Of a stretch of DNA of 64,000 nt, positions 8,948 to 17,994 are shown piece by piece. A program made the translations under genes and the position numbers. The stretch comes from Elusimicrobiota bacterium. Its GTDB lineage: Bacteria > Elusimicrobiota > Elusimicrobia > UBA1565 > UBA9628. The stretch covers positions 124,001 to 188,000 of the forward strand of contig JACQAZ010000041.1 of the NCBI GenBank assembly GCA_016194705.1, in the 5' to 3' direction. Numbering within the stretch: the first letter of the stretch is position 1; each line of letters starts with the position of its first letter. The notes beneath the pieces are model-generated. The model saw only the letters and a list, made by a program, of their open reading frames with translations. It had not been told where the DNA came from and did no database searches.

Positions 8948-9789
8948 GCCGCGCCCGGCTTGACCCCGCGCGCCATCACGAACTCGTAGGGCAGCGCGAG
9001 GCGCCCGCCCTGCTCGTAAGCCGAGAGCCGGGCGAAGAGCTCGTCCTTGACTTGGCCTCGAACGCCGGGGGAAAGCCGCTTGAGGACGGGGCCGATGCGG
9101 CCGAAGGCTTTGAGGGCGATGTCCCAGTAGCGGTCCTTCGAGGCGACGGCGAAAGTCCCGCGCAGGCGCCGCGATGAGACTTCGCGAAGCCCCGCCGCTT
9201 TGAGCGCTCCCTCCAGCCGCCGCGGGTTTGCGAAGTCGGCGAGGCCCGGACCGCGGCCTGGCCTCATCTCGGGAGCGTGGCGCGGCAGGATCGTCGTCAG
9301 CAGGCTCGTGAAGGCCATGCGGCCGGCGCTTCCCAGCACGAGGCAGGCCAAAGTCCCGCCCGGGCGCAGGACGCGCGCCATCTCCGAGAGGGCCGCCCGC
9401 GGCCGGGCGAAGAGCATGAGGCCGAGGTGGCAGAGGACGGCGTCGAACGAGGCGTCCGGCAGCGCGAGAGCCTCGGCGTCCATCGCCGCGAAACGCGGGC
9501 CGCCGGCCCCGCGGCGCGCGAGCACGAGCATCGCGAGCGAGATGTCGACCCCGAGGACTTCGCCTCGCGGCCGGACGCTCTCGAAGGCGAGCCGCGCGGA
9601 GGTGCCGGGACCGCAGGCGACGTCGAGGACGCGCTGCCCGGGTGAGAGGCCCGCGAAGGCGAAGAAGGGATGGGTGGCGGGGCCGAAGTAACCGGAACTG
9701 ACCGCCTCGAAATGCGGCGCGGCCGCGCTCCAGAGCTTTCGCATCTCGCGCGTGTAGGCCCGCGCGTCGAAGGCGTCTTCCCCGGCCAT
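8944..9789 (-). CDS. Class I SAM-dependent methyltransferase (UbiE/methyltransf_11 type)
   Basis: About 281 residues from ATG 9789. SAM-binding motif I is VLDVACGPGTSARLAF (around residue 57); then GVDISLAMLVLARRG, the acidic loop FAAMDAEALALPDASFDAV, and post-motif SEMARVLRPGGTLACLVLG. This is the standard Methyltransf_11 order. The acceptor substrate cannot be read from sequence. It is divergent from the acyl ligase/PKS pair with 85 bases between start codons, so tailoring of the polyketide product is a reasonable guess. An upstream in-frame start at 9825 is less likely because the promoter -10 box lies between it and 9789. Confidence 0.85.
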   Translation of the reverse strand: MAGEDAFDARAYTREMRKLWSAAAPHFEAVSSGYFGPATHPFFAFAGLSPGQRVLDVACGPGTSARLAFESVRPRGEVLGVDISLAMLVLARRGAGGPRFAAMDAEALALPDASFDAVLCHLGLMLFARPRAALSEMARVLRPGGTLACLVLGSAGRMAFTSLLTTILPRHAPEMRPGRGPGLADFANPRRLEGALKAAGLREVSSRRLRGTFAVASKDRYWDIALKAFGRIGPVLKRLSPGVRGQVKDELFARLSAYEQGGRLALPYEFVMARGVKPGAA

Positions 9790-9795
9790 GACGCA

Positions 9796-9825
9796 AGGAT
9801 AGGACATCTCCCGGGAGGGCCGCAA
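9796..9825 (-). promoter_or_regulatory. Probable promoter of the methyltransferase gene, leaderless type
   Basis: Minus strand TTGCGG (9825-9820), 18-base spacer, TATCCT (9801-9796), then six bases to ATG 9789. Confidence 0.45.
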
Positions 9826-9874
9826 CCCGCCTTCCGCCGCGTCCGCAGAATTGGTATCCTACGGCGAGTCTCCC

Positions 9875-11383
9875 ATGAAAGCGAATGCTCCGGCGCCGCT
9901 GGCCGCCAGCGTCTTCGAGACGGCGGCCCGGCGGCCCGGCCGGGACGCCTTGATCTGCGGCCGCGAGCGGGTCTCGTACGGCGAACTGGCGGTCCGCGTC
10001 CGCGCGCAGGCCGCCTTCTTGAAGAGCCGAGGCGTCGTCCGCGGCGATCGGGTCATCCTCGCGGCGAGCGGCGCCTCGCCGGCGTTCGTCTGCGCCTACC
10101 TCGCCTGCCACGCGACGGGGGCCGTCGCGGTCCCCGTCGACCCGAAGGCCGGGGCGCTCACCTTGGACGCCGTCGCGGCCAGCACGAGGCCGCGCCTGAC
10201 TTTCCTCGCGTACGAGGGCCTCTCGCGCGCCGCGGCGGGCGATCCCGAGCCGGTCTCCGTGAGCCTCGACGACACGGCCGACATTCTGTTTACGGGAGGA
10301 ACGACGGGTGCCCCGAAGGGCGTCATGCAGACGCACGCGAACATACGGGCCTTCGCGCAAGGCCGCAACAACGCCGTCGGCTGCACGGAGGAGGACCGGC
10401 TGGCGCTGCCGTTGCCCTTGAGCCACGGGTTCGGGCTGGGGAGGCTGCGCGCGACCTTGCTTTGCGGCGCGACCGTGATACTCATCGACGGGTTCGCCGA
10501 CTGCGAGGAGGTCGTCGGTGCCCTCGGCCGCGGCGAGGCCTCCGGGCTGTGCTGCGTCCCCGCTGGGTTCGCCCTGCTCTTCTCGCGTCTGGGCGACAGG
10601 CTGGGCGATCACCGGGACCGCCTGCGCTACATCGAGACCGCGACGGCTCCCTTGCCCGACTCGCTGAGAGAGCGCCTGTCGCGGCTGCTTCCCAAGACCC
10701 GCCTCTTCAATTCCTACGGCCTGACGGAGACCACCTCGTCGATCGCCTACGAGGACCTCAGCGCGTCGCCGTCCGGGCCGATCTCGGTCGGCAGGCCGAT
10801 CCCCGGCGTCGAGCTCAGGATCGTCGACTCGGGCGGGCGAGATGCCCGGCCGGGGGAGGTCGGCCGGGTCCTTGTGCGGGGCGGGGGCGTGATGAGGGGA
10901 TATTGGGGCGATCCCTCGCGGACGCGGGAGGCCGTCGTCGACGGCTGGTACGCCTCCAACGATCTCGGGACGCTGGGCGACGACGGCCGCCTCTTCTTGA
11001 AGGGCCGCATCGAGGATGTGATCAACGTCGGGGGATTGAAGGTGTTCCCGGCGGAGATCGAGGGGGTCTTGCGGACGCATCCCGCGGTGGCGGACTGCGC
11101 GTGCGTCGGCGCGGCCGATCCCGCGGGGCTGACCGGAGAGGCGGCGCGCGCCTTCCTGGTGCCCGCCGGGGACCAAAGGCCGGCCGCCGGCGAGCTCGTG
11201 GAATTCCTGCGCGGGAGGCTCGAGGGCTGGAAGATCCCGTTCGAGTTCGTCTGGGTCGACGAGCTTCCCAAGACGGCGGCCGGGAAAGTGCGGCGGGCGC
11301 GGCTCAAAGAGCTGGGCCCCGAGGCGGAAGACGAAGCGGCCGTGCTCAAGCTCCTGCGCGGCGTCCGGCGGCTGGCGGACTGA
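9875..11383 (+). CDS. AMP-dependent acyl/aryl-acid ligase (ANL superfamily)
   Basis: A 502-residue enzyme that should activate a carboxylic acid as the acyl adenylate and transfer it to CoA or an acyl carrier. Motifs in order: A3 LFTGGTTGAPKGVM (about residue 138), A4 LPLPLSHGFGLGRL, A5 NSYGLTETTSSIAYE, A7 GWYASNDLGTLGDDG, A8 FLKGRIEDVINVGGLKVFP, and A10 PKTAAGKVRR with the catalytic Lys near residue 471. The start is taken at ATG 9875; an earlier TTG at 9851 overlaps the probable -10 box TATCCT (9855-9860). It ends one base before the PKS start, so the two form an operon. Substrate unknown; loading of the adjacent AT-less PKS is the obvious candidate role. Confidence 0.88.
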   Translation: MKANAPAPLAASVFETAARRPGRDALICGRERVSYGELAVRVRAQAAFLKSRGVVRGDRVILAASGASPAFVCAYLACHATGAVAVPVDPKAGALTLDAVAASTRPRLTFLAYEGLSRAAAGDPEPVSVSLDDTADILFTGGTTGAPKGVMQTHANIRAFAQGRNNAVGCTEEDRLALPLPLSHGFGLGRLRATLLCGATVILIDGFADCEEVVGALGRGEASGLCCVPAGFALLFSRLGDRLGDHRDRLRYIETATAPLPDSLRERLSRLLPKTRLFNSYGLTETTSSIAYEDLSASPSGPISVGRPIPGVELRIVDSGGRDARPGEVGRVLVRGGGVMRGYWGDPSRTREAVVDGWYASNDLGTLGDDGRLFLKGRIEDVINVGGLKVFPAEIEGVLRTHPAVADCACVGAADPAGLTGEAARAFLVPAGDQRPAAGELVEFLRGRLEGWKIPFEFVWVDELPKTAAGKVRRARLKELGPEAEDEAAVLKLLRGVRRLAD

Positions 11384-11384
11384 C

Positions 11385-14300
11385 ATGGACGAGATCTCAA
11401 GGCTCATCGCCGAGCTCTCGCCCAAGCAGCGCGCCATTCTCATCGAGAGGCTGGGCCGGGAGCCGGTGGCGATCATTGGGATGGCGGGCCGTTTCCCGGG
11501 AGCCGAGGATGTCGCGGCGTTCTGGGACTTGCTCAAGGAAGGGCGCCAGGCCATCAAGGAAGTCCCCGCCGACCGCTGGGATATCGACGCTTTCTACGAC
11601 CCGGATCCGGCGGCCGCGGGCAAGATGGTCACGCGTTGGGGCGCTTTCCTGGACCAGGTCGACGGCTTCGACGCCGCCTTCTTCGGCATCTCGCCGCGCG
11701 AGGCCCAGCGCATGGATCCCCAGCAGAGGCTGGCTCTCGAGGTCGCCTGGGAAGCCTTCGAGGACGCCGGCCAGACCCTCGACGGCGCGGCGGGCGGCCG
11801 GACGGGCGTTTTCATGGGCGTGACCCATTACGACCACGCCTTCTACGGCTTCGGAACTCCCGAAGGGGTCGGCGGCTACGACCTGACGGGGAACCTGCTC
11901 TACTCCGTCGCGGGGCGCCTCTCCTATTTCATGGACCTGCGCGGGCCGAGCGTCTCGCTCGACGCGGCCTGCTCTTCCTCGCTGGTCGCGGTGCATCTGG
12001 CCTGCCAGAGCCTGCGCCGCGGTGAATCCGACATGGCCCTGGCAGGCGGGGTCAACCTGATCCTGCATCCCGCCTTCACGATCGCCTTCTCCAAGGCCGG
12101 GGCGATGTCTCCGGAAGGGCGCTGCAGGTCCTTCGGCGAGGGGGCCGACGGCTTCGTCCGCGGCGAGGGCTGCGGCGTCGTGGTCCTCAAGCGTCTTTCA
12201 GACGCACTGAAGGATGGGGACCGCATCCACGCCCTCATTCGGGGCTCCGCCGTCAATCACGGCGGCCGCGGACCCGGCTACACGGCGCCCAACGCCGGCG
12301 CGCAGGAAGACCTGATCCGCGCCGCGCTCAAGGACGCCGGGCTCTCGCCCTCCGAGATCGATTGCGTCGAGGCCCATGCGACGGGCACCGCCGTTGGCGA
12401 TCCCGTCGAGATGCAGGCCTTGGCGGCGGTCTACGGCCGGGGGAGCCCGCACGGACGCCCCTGCGCGATCGGCTCCGGCAAGACCAATATCGGCCACTTG
12501 GAATCCGCCGCGGGGATCGCCGGGCTCATCAAGGCCGTGCTCTGCCTCCAAAACGAAGCGGTCCCCCCGTTGGCCGCCTTCACGAGGCTCGACAACCGCA
12601 TCAAGTTGGACGGCACCCGCCTCGTGGTCCCGGGCCGCCTTCTGCCCTGGCCGAAAGGCTCCGACAAGCGCCGCGCCGCGGTCAGTTCGTTCGGCATCTC
12701 CGGGACCATCGCTCACGCCGTCCTGGAAGAGGCGCCGGCGGCTTCGGGCAGGCGCGCCCCGGCGGCCAGGCGCGCGTGGCGCAGGGAGAAGTTCCCGCTT
12801 CCCTACGCCGAGGCCGCGCTCTCGCCGCGCTGGAGGGCGGGCGGCGACACCGCCGACGCGCTTTACGAGCCGCGCTGGGTGCAGCGGCCTGCCGCCGGCC
12901 CGCCGCCGGCCGCGGCGCGGCCCGGGCGCTGGCTCATCCTCGCCGATCGCGGCGGCATGGGTGAAAAACTAAAAACGCTCCTCGAGCGGCGCGGCCAGAC
13001 CTGCCTTCTGGTCCGCGGCGCCGGCCTGCGCGGGCCGCGCGACTACGCCCGGGTTCTCAAGAAGGCCTTCAGCGGGGGCGCCGGTGAGCCGCTGGCCGTC
13101 GCGCACCTCCTGAGCCTCGACGCGGCGCCCGCCGAGAAAACCACTTTGGCCTCGCTCAGGAAGGCGCAGGAGTTCGGAGTCCACAGCGCGCTGACAGCGG
13201 TCCAGTCCTTGGTCCACGCGGGGTTCAAGGTCGCGCCGCGCCTGTGGCTGGTCACGAGGGGCAGCCAAAGCGCGGGAGCCGCGCGATCCGTCGCCGCCGC
13301 TCAAGCCCCGCTCTGGGGGCTCGGGCGCGTCGTCCGGCTTGAGCATCCCGAGCTGCGCTGCGGCTTGGTCGACGTCGCAGGCGCGCAGGACGCGCGCGGC
13401 CTGTGCGCGGAGCTCCTGGCGGGCGGCGGCGGCGAGGTCGTCTTGCGCGGCGGCGCGCGCTACGAGCCGCGTCTGGAGCTCTGCGAGCCGGTTGGTGGAG
13501 GCGGCGCCCAGGCCGCGCTCAGCGCGGAGGGGACCTATCTCATCACGGGAGGCTTGGGCGGCCTGGGTCTGCTCGTCGCCCGGCGGCTCGTCGCAAGGGG
13601 AGCCCGGCATTTGGCCCTGCTGGGCCGCCGCGCTCCGACGCCGGAGGCCGCGGGTGTCCTGGCGGCGCTGCGCAAGGACGGCGCCGAGGTCGCGGCCGTG
13701 CAGGCCGACGCCGGCCAAGCCGCCGCGCTGGCCCGGGCCCTGGCCTCAATCGAGCGGTCGATGCCCAGGCTTCGCGGCGTCATCCACGCCGCGGGCGCGC
13801 TCGACGACGGAATGTTGACGAGCCTCGATCGCGGGCGCTTCGAGTCGGTCATGGCGCCGAAGGGGTACGGGGCCTGGAACCTTCACGCGCTGACTCTGGG
13901 CCGCCCCTTGGATTTCTTCGTCCTGTTCTCGTCTGTCAAGGCCGTCCTGGGCGGCGTCGGTCAAGGCAATTACGCCGCCGCCAACGCCTTCCTGGACGCT
14001 CTGGCCCATCACCGCCGGGCCCTCGGCCTGCCGGCGCTGAGCATCGATTGGGGAGGCTGGGCTCGCACCGGCATGGCGGCCAAGAAGGTCGAGACGCCCG
14101 GCGCGCCGTCGCTGGAGCCGGAGCAAGGCCTGCGGATTCTCGAGCGGCTGCTGTTTTCCCGCGGGCCCGCTCAGATCGTGGCGGCGGCGTACGATCCGCG
14201 GACGCAGCGCGCCGGCGAGAGCCCGCGGGGGGGCGCCCTCAGGAGCGCCTTGCTCGCGCGCGAGGCGGGCGAGCGTCCGGCGTTCATGGAAACCTACCTG

Positions 14301-14531
14301 CGCGGATTGCTGGCCAAGGCGCTGCGTCTTGACCCCGCCGGCATCGGCGCCGAGGCGTCCTTGAACGGGCTGGGCTTGGACTCGATCGTCGCCTTCGAGG
14401 TCAGCCGTCAGGCCGGCGAGGAGCTCGGGCTCGAGGTCCCGCCGGGAGTCTTGCTCGGCGCGGGAAGCCTATCGGGACTCGCCTGGGAGCTCGCGGGCCG
14501 GCTGGCCGAGCGGCCCCCCCGTCAAGGATAG
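11385..14531 (+). CDS. Type I polyketide synthase module KS-KR-ACP without an acyltransferase domain
   Basis: A 1048-residue single module. A short N-terminal segment resembling a docking helix (SPKQRAILIERL) precedes a ketosynthase (about 25-440) with active-site Cys196 in DAACSSSL, His331 in EAHATGT and His371 in TNIGHLES. Residues about 480-700 fit the structural half of a ketoreductase, followed by the catalytic half (about 705-890) with the NADP-binding motif GGLGGLGLLVARRL, Ser849/850 and Tyr863 in GQGNYAAANAF. A carrier protein fills 950-1040, with the phosphopantetheine Ser1000 in LGLDSIVAF. There is no AT, DH or thioesterase. It must obtain extender units from an acyltransferase elsewhere or be loaded by the upstream ligase. 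Its 3' end overlaps the convergent MauG gene by 10 bases. Confidence 0.93.
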   Translation: MDEISRLIAELSPKQRAILIERLGREPVAIIGMAGRFPGAEDVAAFWDLLKEGRQAIKEVPADRWDIDAFYDPDPAAAGKMVTRWGAFLDQVDGFDAAFFGISPREAQRMDPQQRLALEVAWEAFEDAGQTLDGAAGGRTGVFMGVTHYDHAFYGFGTPEGVGGYDLTGNLLYSVAGRLSYFMDLRGPSVSLDAACSSSLVAVHLACQSLRRGESDMALAGGVNLILHPAFTIAFSKAGAMSPEGRCRSFGEGADGFVRGEGCGVVVLKRLSDALKDGDRIHALIRGSAVNHGGRGPGYTAPNAGAQEDLIRAALKDAGLSPSEIDCVEAHATGTAVGDPVEMQALAAVYGRGSPHGRPCAIGSGKTNIGHLESAAGIAGLIKAVLCLQNEAVPPLAAFTRLDNRIKLDGTRLVVPGRLLPWPKGSDKRRAAVSSFGISGTIAHAVLEEAPAASGRRAPAARRAWRREKFPLPYAEAALSPRWRAGGDTADALYEPRWVQRPAAGPPPAAARPGRWLILADRGGMGEKLKTLLERRGQTCLLVRGAGLRGPRDYARVLKKAFSGGAGEPLAVAHLLSLDAAPAEKTTLASLRKAQEFGVHSALTAVQSLVHAGFKVAPRLWLVTRGSQSAGAARSVAAAQAPLWGLGRVVRLEHPELRCGLVDVAGAQDARGLCAELLAGGGGEVVLRGGARYEPRLELCEPVGGGGAQAALSAEGTYLITGGLGGLGLLVARRLVARGARHLALLGRRAPTPEAAGVLAALRKDGAEVAAVQADAGQAAALARALASIERSMPRLRGVIHAAGALDDGMLTSLDRGRFESVMAPKGYGAWNLHALTLGRPLDFFVLFSSVKAVLGGVGQGNYAAANAFLDALAHHRRALGLPALSIDWGGWARTGMAAKKVETPGAPSLEPEQGLRILERLLFSRGPAQIVAAAYDPRTQRAGESPRGGALRSALLAREAGERPAFMETYLRGLLAKALRLDPAGIGAEASLNGLGLDSIVAFEVSRQAGEELGLEVPPGVLLGAGSLSGLAWELAGRLAERPPRQG

Positions 14532-15553
14532 GATTCGGGAGCGGGCGCCGCGACGGGTTTCTGCGGGCCGGTCAGCGCGGCGAGAAAGTCGGTGAGCTCC
14601 GTCTTTTCCTTCGCCGTCAGGCGCAGAGGCTTGATCCTGCTGTCGCCGTCGGGATCGTCTCCGCCGCGGTCGTAAAAATCGACCACCTCGCGCAGCGTCT
14701 TGAACCTGCCGTCGTGCATGTAGGGCGCGGTCACGGCAACGTTGCGCAAGGGGGGGGTCTTGAAGGCGCGCCAGTAGACCGGGTCCTGCTCGATGGCGTA
14801 CCTTCCGGGGTCGTCGAGGCCCGCCGCGGGCTTGAGGCCGTTGTTGTGGTAATTGTCGGCGGAGAAGAAGGGGCCGGCGTGGCAGGCGAGGCAGCCGGCC
14901 TTGCCGACGAAGAGCTTGAGGCCTTCCTGCTGGGAACTCGAAAGCGCGGAGGGATCGTCGCGGAAGCGGTCGAAGGGGCTCGGACCCGTCCTGGCCTCGG
15001 CCCGGACGAAGGCCGTGATGGCCTTGGCCGCGTTGCCGGGATTGAGCCCTTCGGGACCCCAGATCTCGCCGAATCGCCGCGCGTAGACGGCGTCGCGCCG
15101 CAGCGCCGAGATCAGGTCAGGCAGGCTCTGGTTCATCTCGCGCGGCGACTGGATCGCGGTCAGCAGGGCGTCCTCCATCGTTTGCGCCCGGCCGTCCCAA
15201 AAGAAATTGCGGGAGATGTTGCGGTTGAAGTTGAGCAGGGACGGGGCGTTGCGATCCAGCTCGGCGCCGCCGCGCCCTCTTGCCCGCGGCAGTCCGTCGC
15301 TCCAGGCCTTGTCCGGGCGGTGGCAGACGGAGCAGGACAGCGAGCGGTCGCGCGAGAGCCGCTTGTCGAAGAAGAGCCGGCGGCCCAGTTCGACGAGAGC
15401 GGGCGAGGGGGCGTCGTTGAGCTCGAGATCGAAGAAACCGGTGTGGACGTTTCGATACGCCGCGACCGCGGCCGTGTCGACGGCCACGCCGCCCACGCCC
15501 GAGGCGCCCGCGCTCGCCGACAGCGCGGCCAGCGCGAGGCAGGCGAGAGGCAA
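14522..15553 (-). CDS. MauG-like di-heme cytochrome c peroxidase, periplasmic
   Basis: A 343-residue protein with two c-type heme sites, C74-SV-C77-H78 and C221-LA-C224-H225, in the spacing of bacterial di-heme cytochrome c peroxidases and MauG. Family blocks are LGRRLFFDKRLSRDRSLSC, RARGRGG, RNAPSLLNFN, FFWDGR, LRNVAVTAPYMHDGRFKTL and VVDFYDRGGD. The N-terminus is a hydrophobic, Ala-rich secretion signal. The best start is TTG 15553, two bases after the TGA of the upstream cysteine-rich gene, so the pair is cotranscribed. These enzymes reduce peroxide or oxidise protein side chains (MauG makes tryptophan tryptophylquinone). The intimate pairing with the cysteine-rich protein suggests that protein is partner or substrate (inference). 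Confidence 0.9.
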   Translation of the reverse strand: MPLACLALAALSASAGASGVGGVAVDTAAVAAYRNVHTGFFDLELNDAPSPALVELGRRLFFDKRLSRDRSLSCSVCHRPDKAWSDGLPRARGRGGAELDRNAPSLLNFNRNISRNFFWDGRAQTMEDALLTAIQSPREMNQSLPDLISALRRDAVYARRFGEIWGPEGLNPGNAAKAITAFVRAEARTGPSPFDRFRDDPSALSSSQQEGLKLFVGKAGCLACHAGPFFSADNYHNNGLKPAAGLDDPGRYAIEQDPVYWRAFKTPPLRNVAVTAPYMHDGRFKTLREVVDFYDRGGDDPDGDSRIKPLRLTAKEKTELTDFLAALTGPQKPVAAPAPESYP

Positions 15554-15555
15554 GC

Positions 15556-16971
15556 TCAGAGCTTCGCCTCCGGCGTCGGTGAAGTCGCCTCGGCGGGCGG
15601 CGCCGAGGTCTGGTAGTCCTGGAACCGGGCGTAGCGGTCCTTGAGCCGCGACAATTTCTCCGCGCGGATCCTGTCATCGGCGGGGGAGCCCGTCGCGTCC
15701 CCTCCCCGAGCCGCGTACGCCGAGGCCTTATCAAGGAGGGAGCCGACGACCTTGCGCTCGAGCGACGCGTTGCGGCGCTCGAGGCCGCAGTAGCTGTCGC
15801 GAATCTCGGTCACGTATTTCCCCGCGTAGCGGCCGCGCCAGGCGCCCATGTAGACCCAGCACAACTCCCGGTCGCCGCAGAGCGCCGGGTCCTTCGCGTG
15901 GGAGGCCCGCGTGTAGGCCGCGAGATCCTTGCAGCGCTCGAGCCAGGAGCCCGGCCAGCCCTCCATGTAGCCGCAGGCCCTTTGGTCGGTGTAGACGCGG
16001 TAGCGGTCGAATTCGCTGACGCACGACTCGATCTTGCCGGGACCCAGGTAGCGCGGGGAGAGCTCGGAACAGAGTTTCTTCGGATCGTCGATGTTGCGCG
16101 CGATGATCGCGCACGCCGACTCCGCCTCCGCCTTGGGCAGCCAGGAATATTCCTGGGGCAAAGTGCGGCGGCAGACCTCCTCCAAGTCGGGCCCGCGCTT
16201 GGTCAGGGCCATCGTAAACTCTTTGTCGTTGTACCACTGACGGCACTGCCACCCCCCGCAGCGGGCCTGAACCTCGGTCTGCTTGATGAAGAGCTGCTCG
16301 ACGCCGCCGAGCCCGTCGCAAACCGCCGGATCGCCGACCTCGAAGGCCTTGTGCTGATAATAGTGAACGACCTTGGGTCCGAGGGTCTCGTTCATCGCCT
16401 CCATCTCGACGGGGCTGAAGCGCCCGCCCGAGAGGTCCCGGACGAGGCCCTCGACCGAGAACGTCTTCTCGCAGCCGGCCGCGCGCCGAGAGGATGTCTC
16501 CAAAGTCTTGAGCTTCGCATCGGCCCGGGCCAGGGCCCAATCAAGATCGCCGCGCGAGGCCACTCGCGCGCCGAGCGTCACGAGATCGCACTCGTCGCCG
16601 GCGGCCTCGACCTGCTCGAAGCGCGCGCGCAGCTCGTCGGCCGGCGCGGTCGGCGACTGCGCCAGCTCCCCGAGGCTCCAGGCGAAGGCCTCGACCCTCC
16701 TCAGGCAGGGCGCGGACGCCCGCTGGGCTTCCAGCGGCGCCGTCGAGGCGTCCCGCAGCCGGCGCACGGCGGTCCGCAGGGCGCCGGCGCGGTCCCCCAG
16801 GGCCTTGCGGTCTCCCCGGTCCAATGCGCCGTCGACGGCCTTGAGCGAGTCGACATAGTCGCCGGCCGCCGCAAGGAAGTCCGCCGACGGACCACCTTCC
16901 GTCGGCGCGGCCAAGCCGCGCGAGGAGGCCAACAGCAGGACGCAGAGAATCCGAGGAATCGTGATTTTCAT
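15556..16971 (-). CDS. Secreted cysteine-rich family protein paired with the MauG-like peroxidase
   Basis: A 471-residue protein from ATG 16971 with AAGGT upstream. The signal peptide is MKITIPRILCVLLLASSRGLA. Residues about 25-165 are helical with few cysteines. From about 165 the family domain follows: CEKTFSVEGLV, CRQWYND, CAIIARNIDDPKKLCSEL, PRYLGPGKIESC, then LCGDRELCWVYMG near residue 370. The last 80 residues are charged and helical. It is expressed from a near-consensus promoter and followed after two bases by the MauG-like gene. Likely periplasmic with multiple disulfides. The molecular function is unknown. Confidence 0.85.
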   Translation of the reverse strand: MKITIPRILCVLLLASSRGLAAPTEGGPSADFLAAAGDYVDSLKAVDGALDRGDRKALGDRAGALRTAVRRLRDASTAPLEAQRASAPCLRRVEAFAWSLGELAQSPTAPADELRARFEQVEAAGDECDLVTLGARVASRGDLDWALARADAKLKTLETSSRRAAGCEKTFSVEGLVRDLSGGRFSPVEMEAMNETLGPKVVHYYQHKAFEVGDPAVCDGLGGVEQLFIKQTEVQARCGGWQCRQWYNDKEFTMALTKRGPDLEEVCRRTLPQEYSWLPKAEAESACAIIARNIDDPKKLCSELSPRYLGPGKIESCVSEFDRYRVYTDQRACGYMEGWPGSWLERCKDLAAYTRASHAKDPALCGDRELCWVYMGAWRGRYAGKYVTEIRDSYCGLERRNASLERKVVGSLLDKASAYAARGGDATGSPADDRIRAEKLSRLKDRYARFQDYQTSAPPAEATSPTPEAKL

Positions 16972-16988
16972 ATTTGTACCTTGAACTA

Positions 16989-17017
16989 AGTATAGGTCTC
17001 AATTCGGGATTTGTCAA
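16989..17017 (-). promoter_or_regulatory. Near-consensus sigma-70 promoter for the cysteine-rich/MauG operon
   Basis: Minus strand TTGACA (17017-17012), exactly 17 bases, TATACT (16994-16989), then 17 bases containing AAGGT to ATG 16971. This is the strongest-looking promoter in the window and here the transcript has a leader. Confidence 0.8.
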
Positions 17018-17035
17018 TGAGACGTTTTCGGGTCC

Positions 17036-17064
17036 TTGACAACGGCAATCCGCCCTGGTAAACT
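17036..17064 (+). promoter_or_regulatory. Strong sigma-70-like promoter of the His-rich secreted protein gene
   Basis: TTGACA (17036-17041), 17-base spacer, TAAACT (17059-17064). It is back to back with the minus-strand operon promoter, separated by only 18 bases, so the two genes could share regulation. Confidence 0.75.
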
Positions 17065-17120
17065 GCGATATCCTCAAGATAAAAACAACTCTTCGCGCCA
17101 TGCGCTTCAAGGGCGGGCTC

Positions 17121-17933
17121 ATGAACCGTGCTCTCCTTCTTGCGGCCCTTTTGACCTTGCCGGCCGCCGTTGGCTCCGCGGCCCAAAAGCCCGATGACGT
17201 CGCTCCTCAGCCGCTGCGCTCCCAGTACGCTCCGCCGCAGCCCGAGAGGCTCTACGCTTCGGCCCAGCCCGATGTGCGGGAGAAGCCCTGCCCCGAGCTG
17301 ACGCGTGACTTTTTTCCGCGCTGGGAGAAGGGGCGCCTGCTTCCTCCCGCCAAATACGACCTCAAACAGTTCGACGCCCACGACCTCGATCTGCTGGCAC
17401 TCGCGCTGGGCGCCGCCCACCGCTACGCGGACATCAACACCGCGGTCTCCGACGGCTACGTTCTCGATTCCAAGTACAGCGCGGGCATGGGAATCCACAT
17501 GTACCACCCGGTTCTGGTCTTGAGCGCCGCGGTGGAGGCGGACAAGCCTCAGTTCCTGACCTACGCGCGCAGCCGCCAGACCAGCGCCTACATGCTGATC
17601 CAGGTCGGCTACATCCACCGGCGGCGGGCCGAGGAAGGCCGCTACGAGCTGTTCCATTCCCCGTCGGCTCACGGGCATTTCCACGACGACGGCGGCTGCG
17701 TGCAGGTCAAGGACGGCGCCGTCGTCGATGTGGACGGCTGCGGGCCCGGCGACACGCACGTCGGGCCGATCTGGATGATGCACGCGGCCGTCAACTTCTA
17801 CAACGAGGAGGGCCTCTTCGCGGATTATTTTTCGTGCGTCGACGCGCTGAGCCGCTCGGGGAAGCTGCGCACTTTCTTCGGTCGTCCCGCGCCGGCCGCG
17901 CCGGCGCCCCGTGGTTCGGCGGCGACGCCTTAG
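17121..17933 (+). CDS. Secreted His-rich protein of unknown function
   Basis: About 270 residues. ATG 17121 gives a clean signal peptide (MNRALLLAALLTLPAAVGSA) and is preceded by AAGGGCGGG; ATG 17100 in the same frame is the alternative. The mature protein has clustered potential metal ligands: GMGIHMYHPV, FHSPSAHGHFHDDGG, DTHVGPIWMMHAAVNFYNEEG and FADYFSCVD. Many bacterial secreted proteins of unknown function share the GMGxH plus WMxH...NxxGxFAD pattern, which suggests metal or heme binding, but I cannot name a family with certainty. It sits between two MauG-like loci and is divergent from one, so a role in the same redox process is plausible (inference). Confidence 0.75.
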   Translation: MNRALLLAALLTLPAAVGSAAQKPDDVAPQPLRSQYAPPQPERLYASAQPDVREKPCPELTRDFFPRWEKGRLLPPAKYDLKQFDAHDLDLLALALGAAHRYADINTAVSDGYVLDSKYSAGMGIHMYHPVLVLSAAVEADKPQFLTYARSRQTSAYMLIQVGYIHRRRAEEGRYELFHSPSAHGHFHDDGGCVQVKDGAVVDVDGCGPGDTHVGPIWMMHAAVNFYNEEGLFADYFSCVDALSRSGKLRTFFGRPAPAAPAPRGSAATP

Positions 17934-17994
17934 GCGCGTGGAAGCAGGGGGCACTCGTCTCCACAGCCCGGATCATCTATAATCGGAGGCGGCC

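Noticed and set aside
7158..8963. A 601-codon plus-strand open frame
   Set aside because: Antisense to the second FG-GAP protein, same compositional mirror effect.
8861..11557. An 898-codon minus-strand open frame
   Set aside because: Antisense to the acyl ligase and out of frame with the methyltransferase, both of which carry clear motifs.
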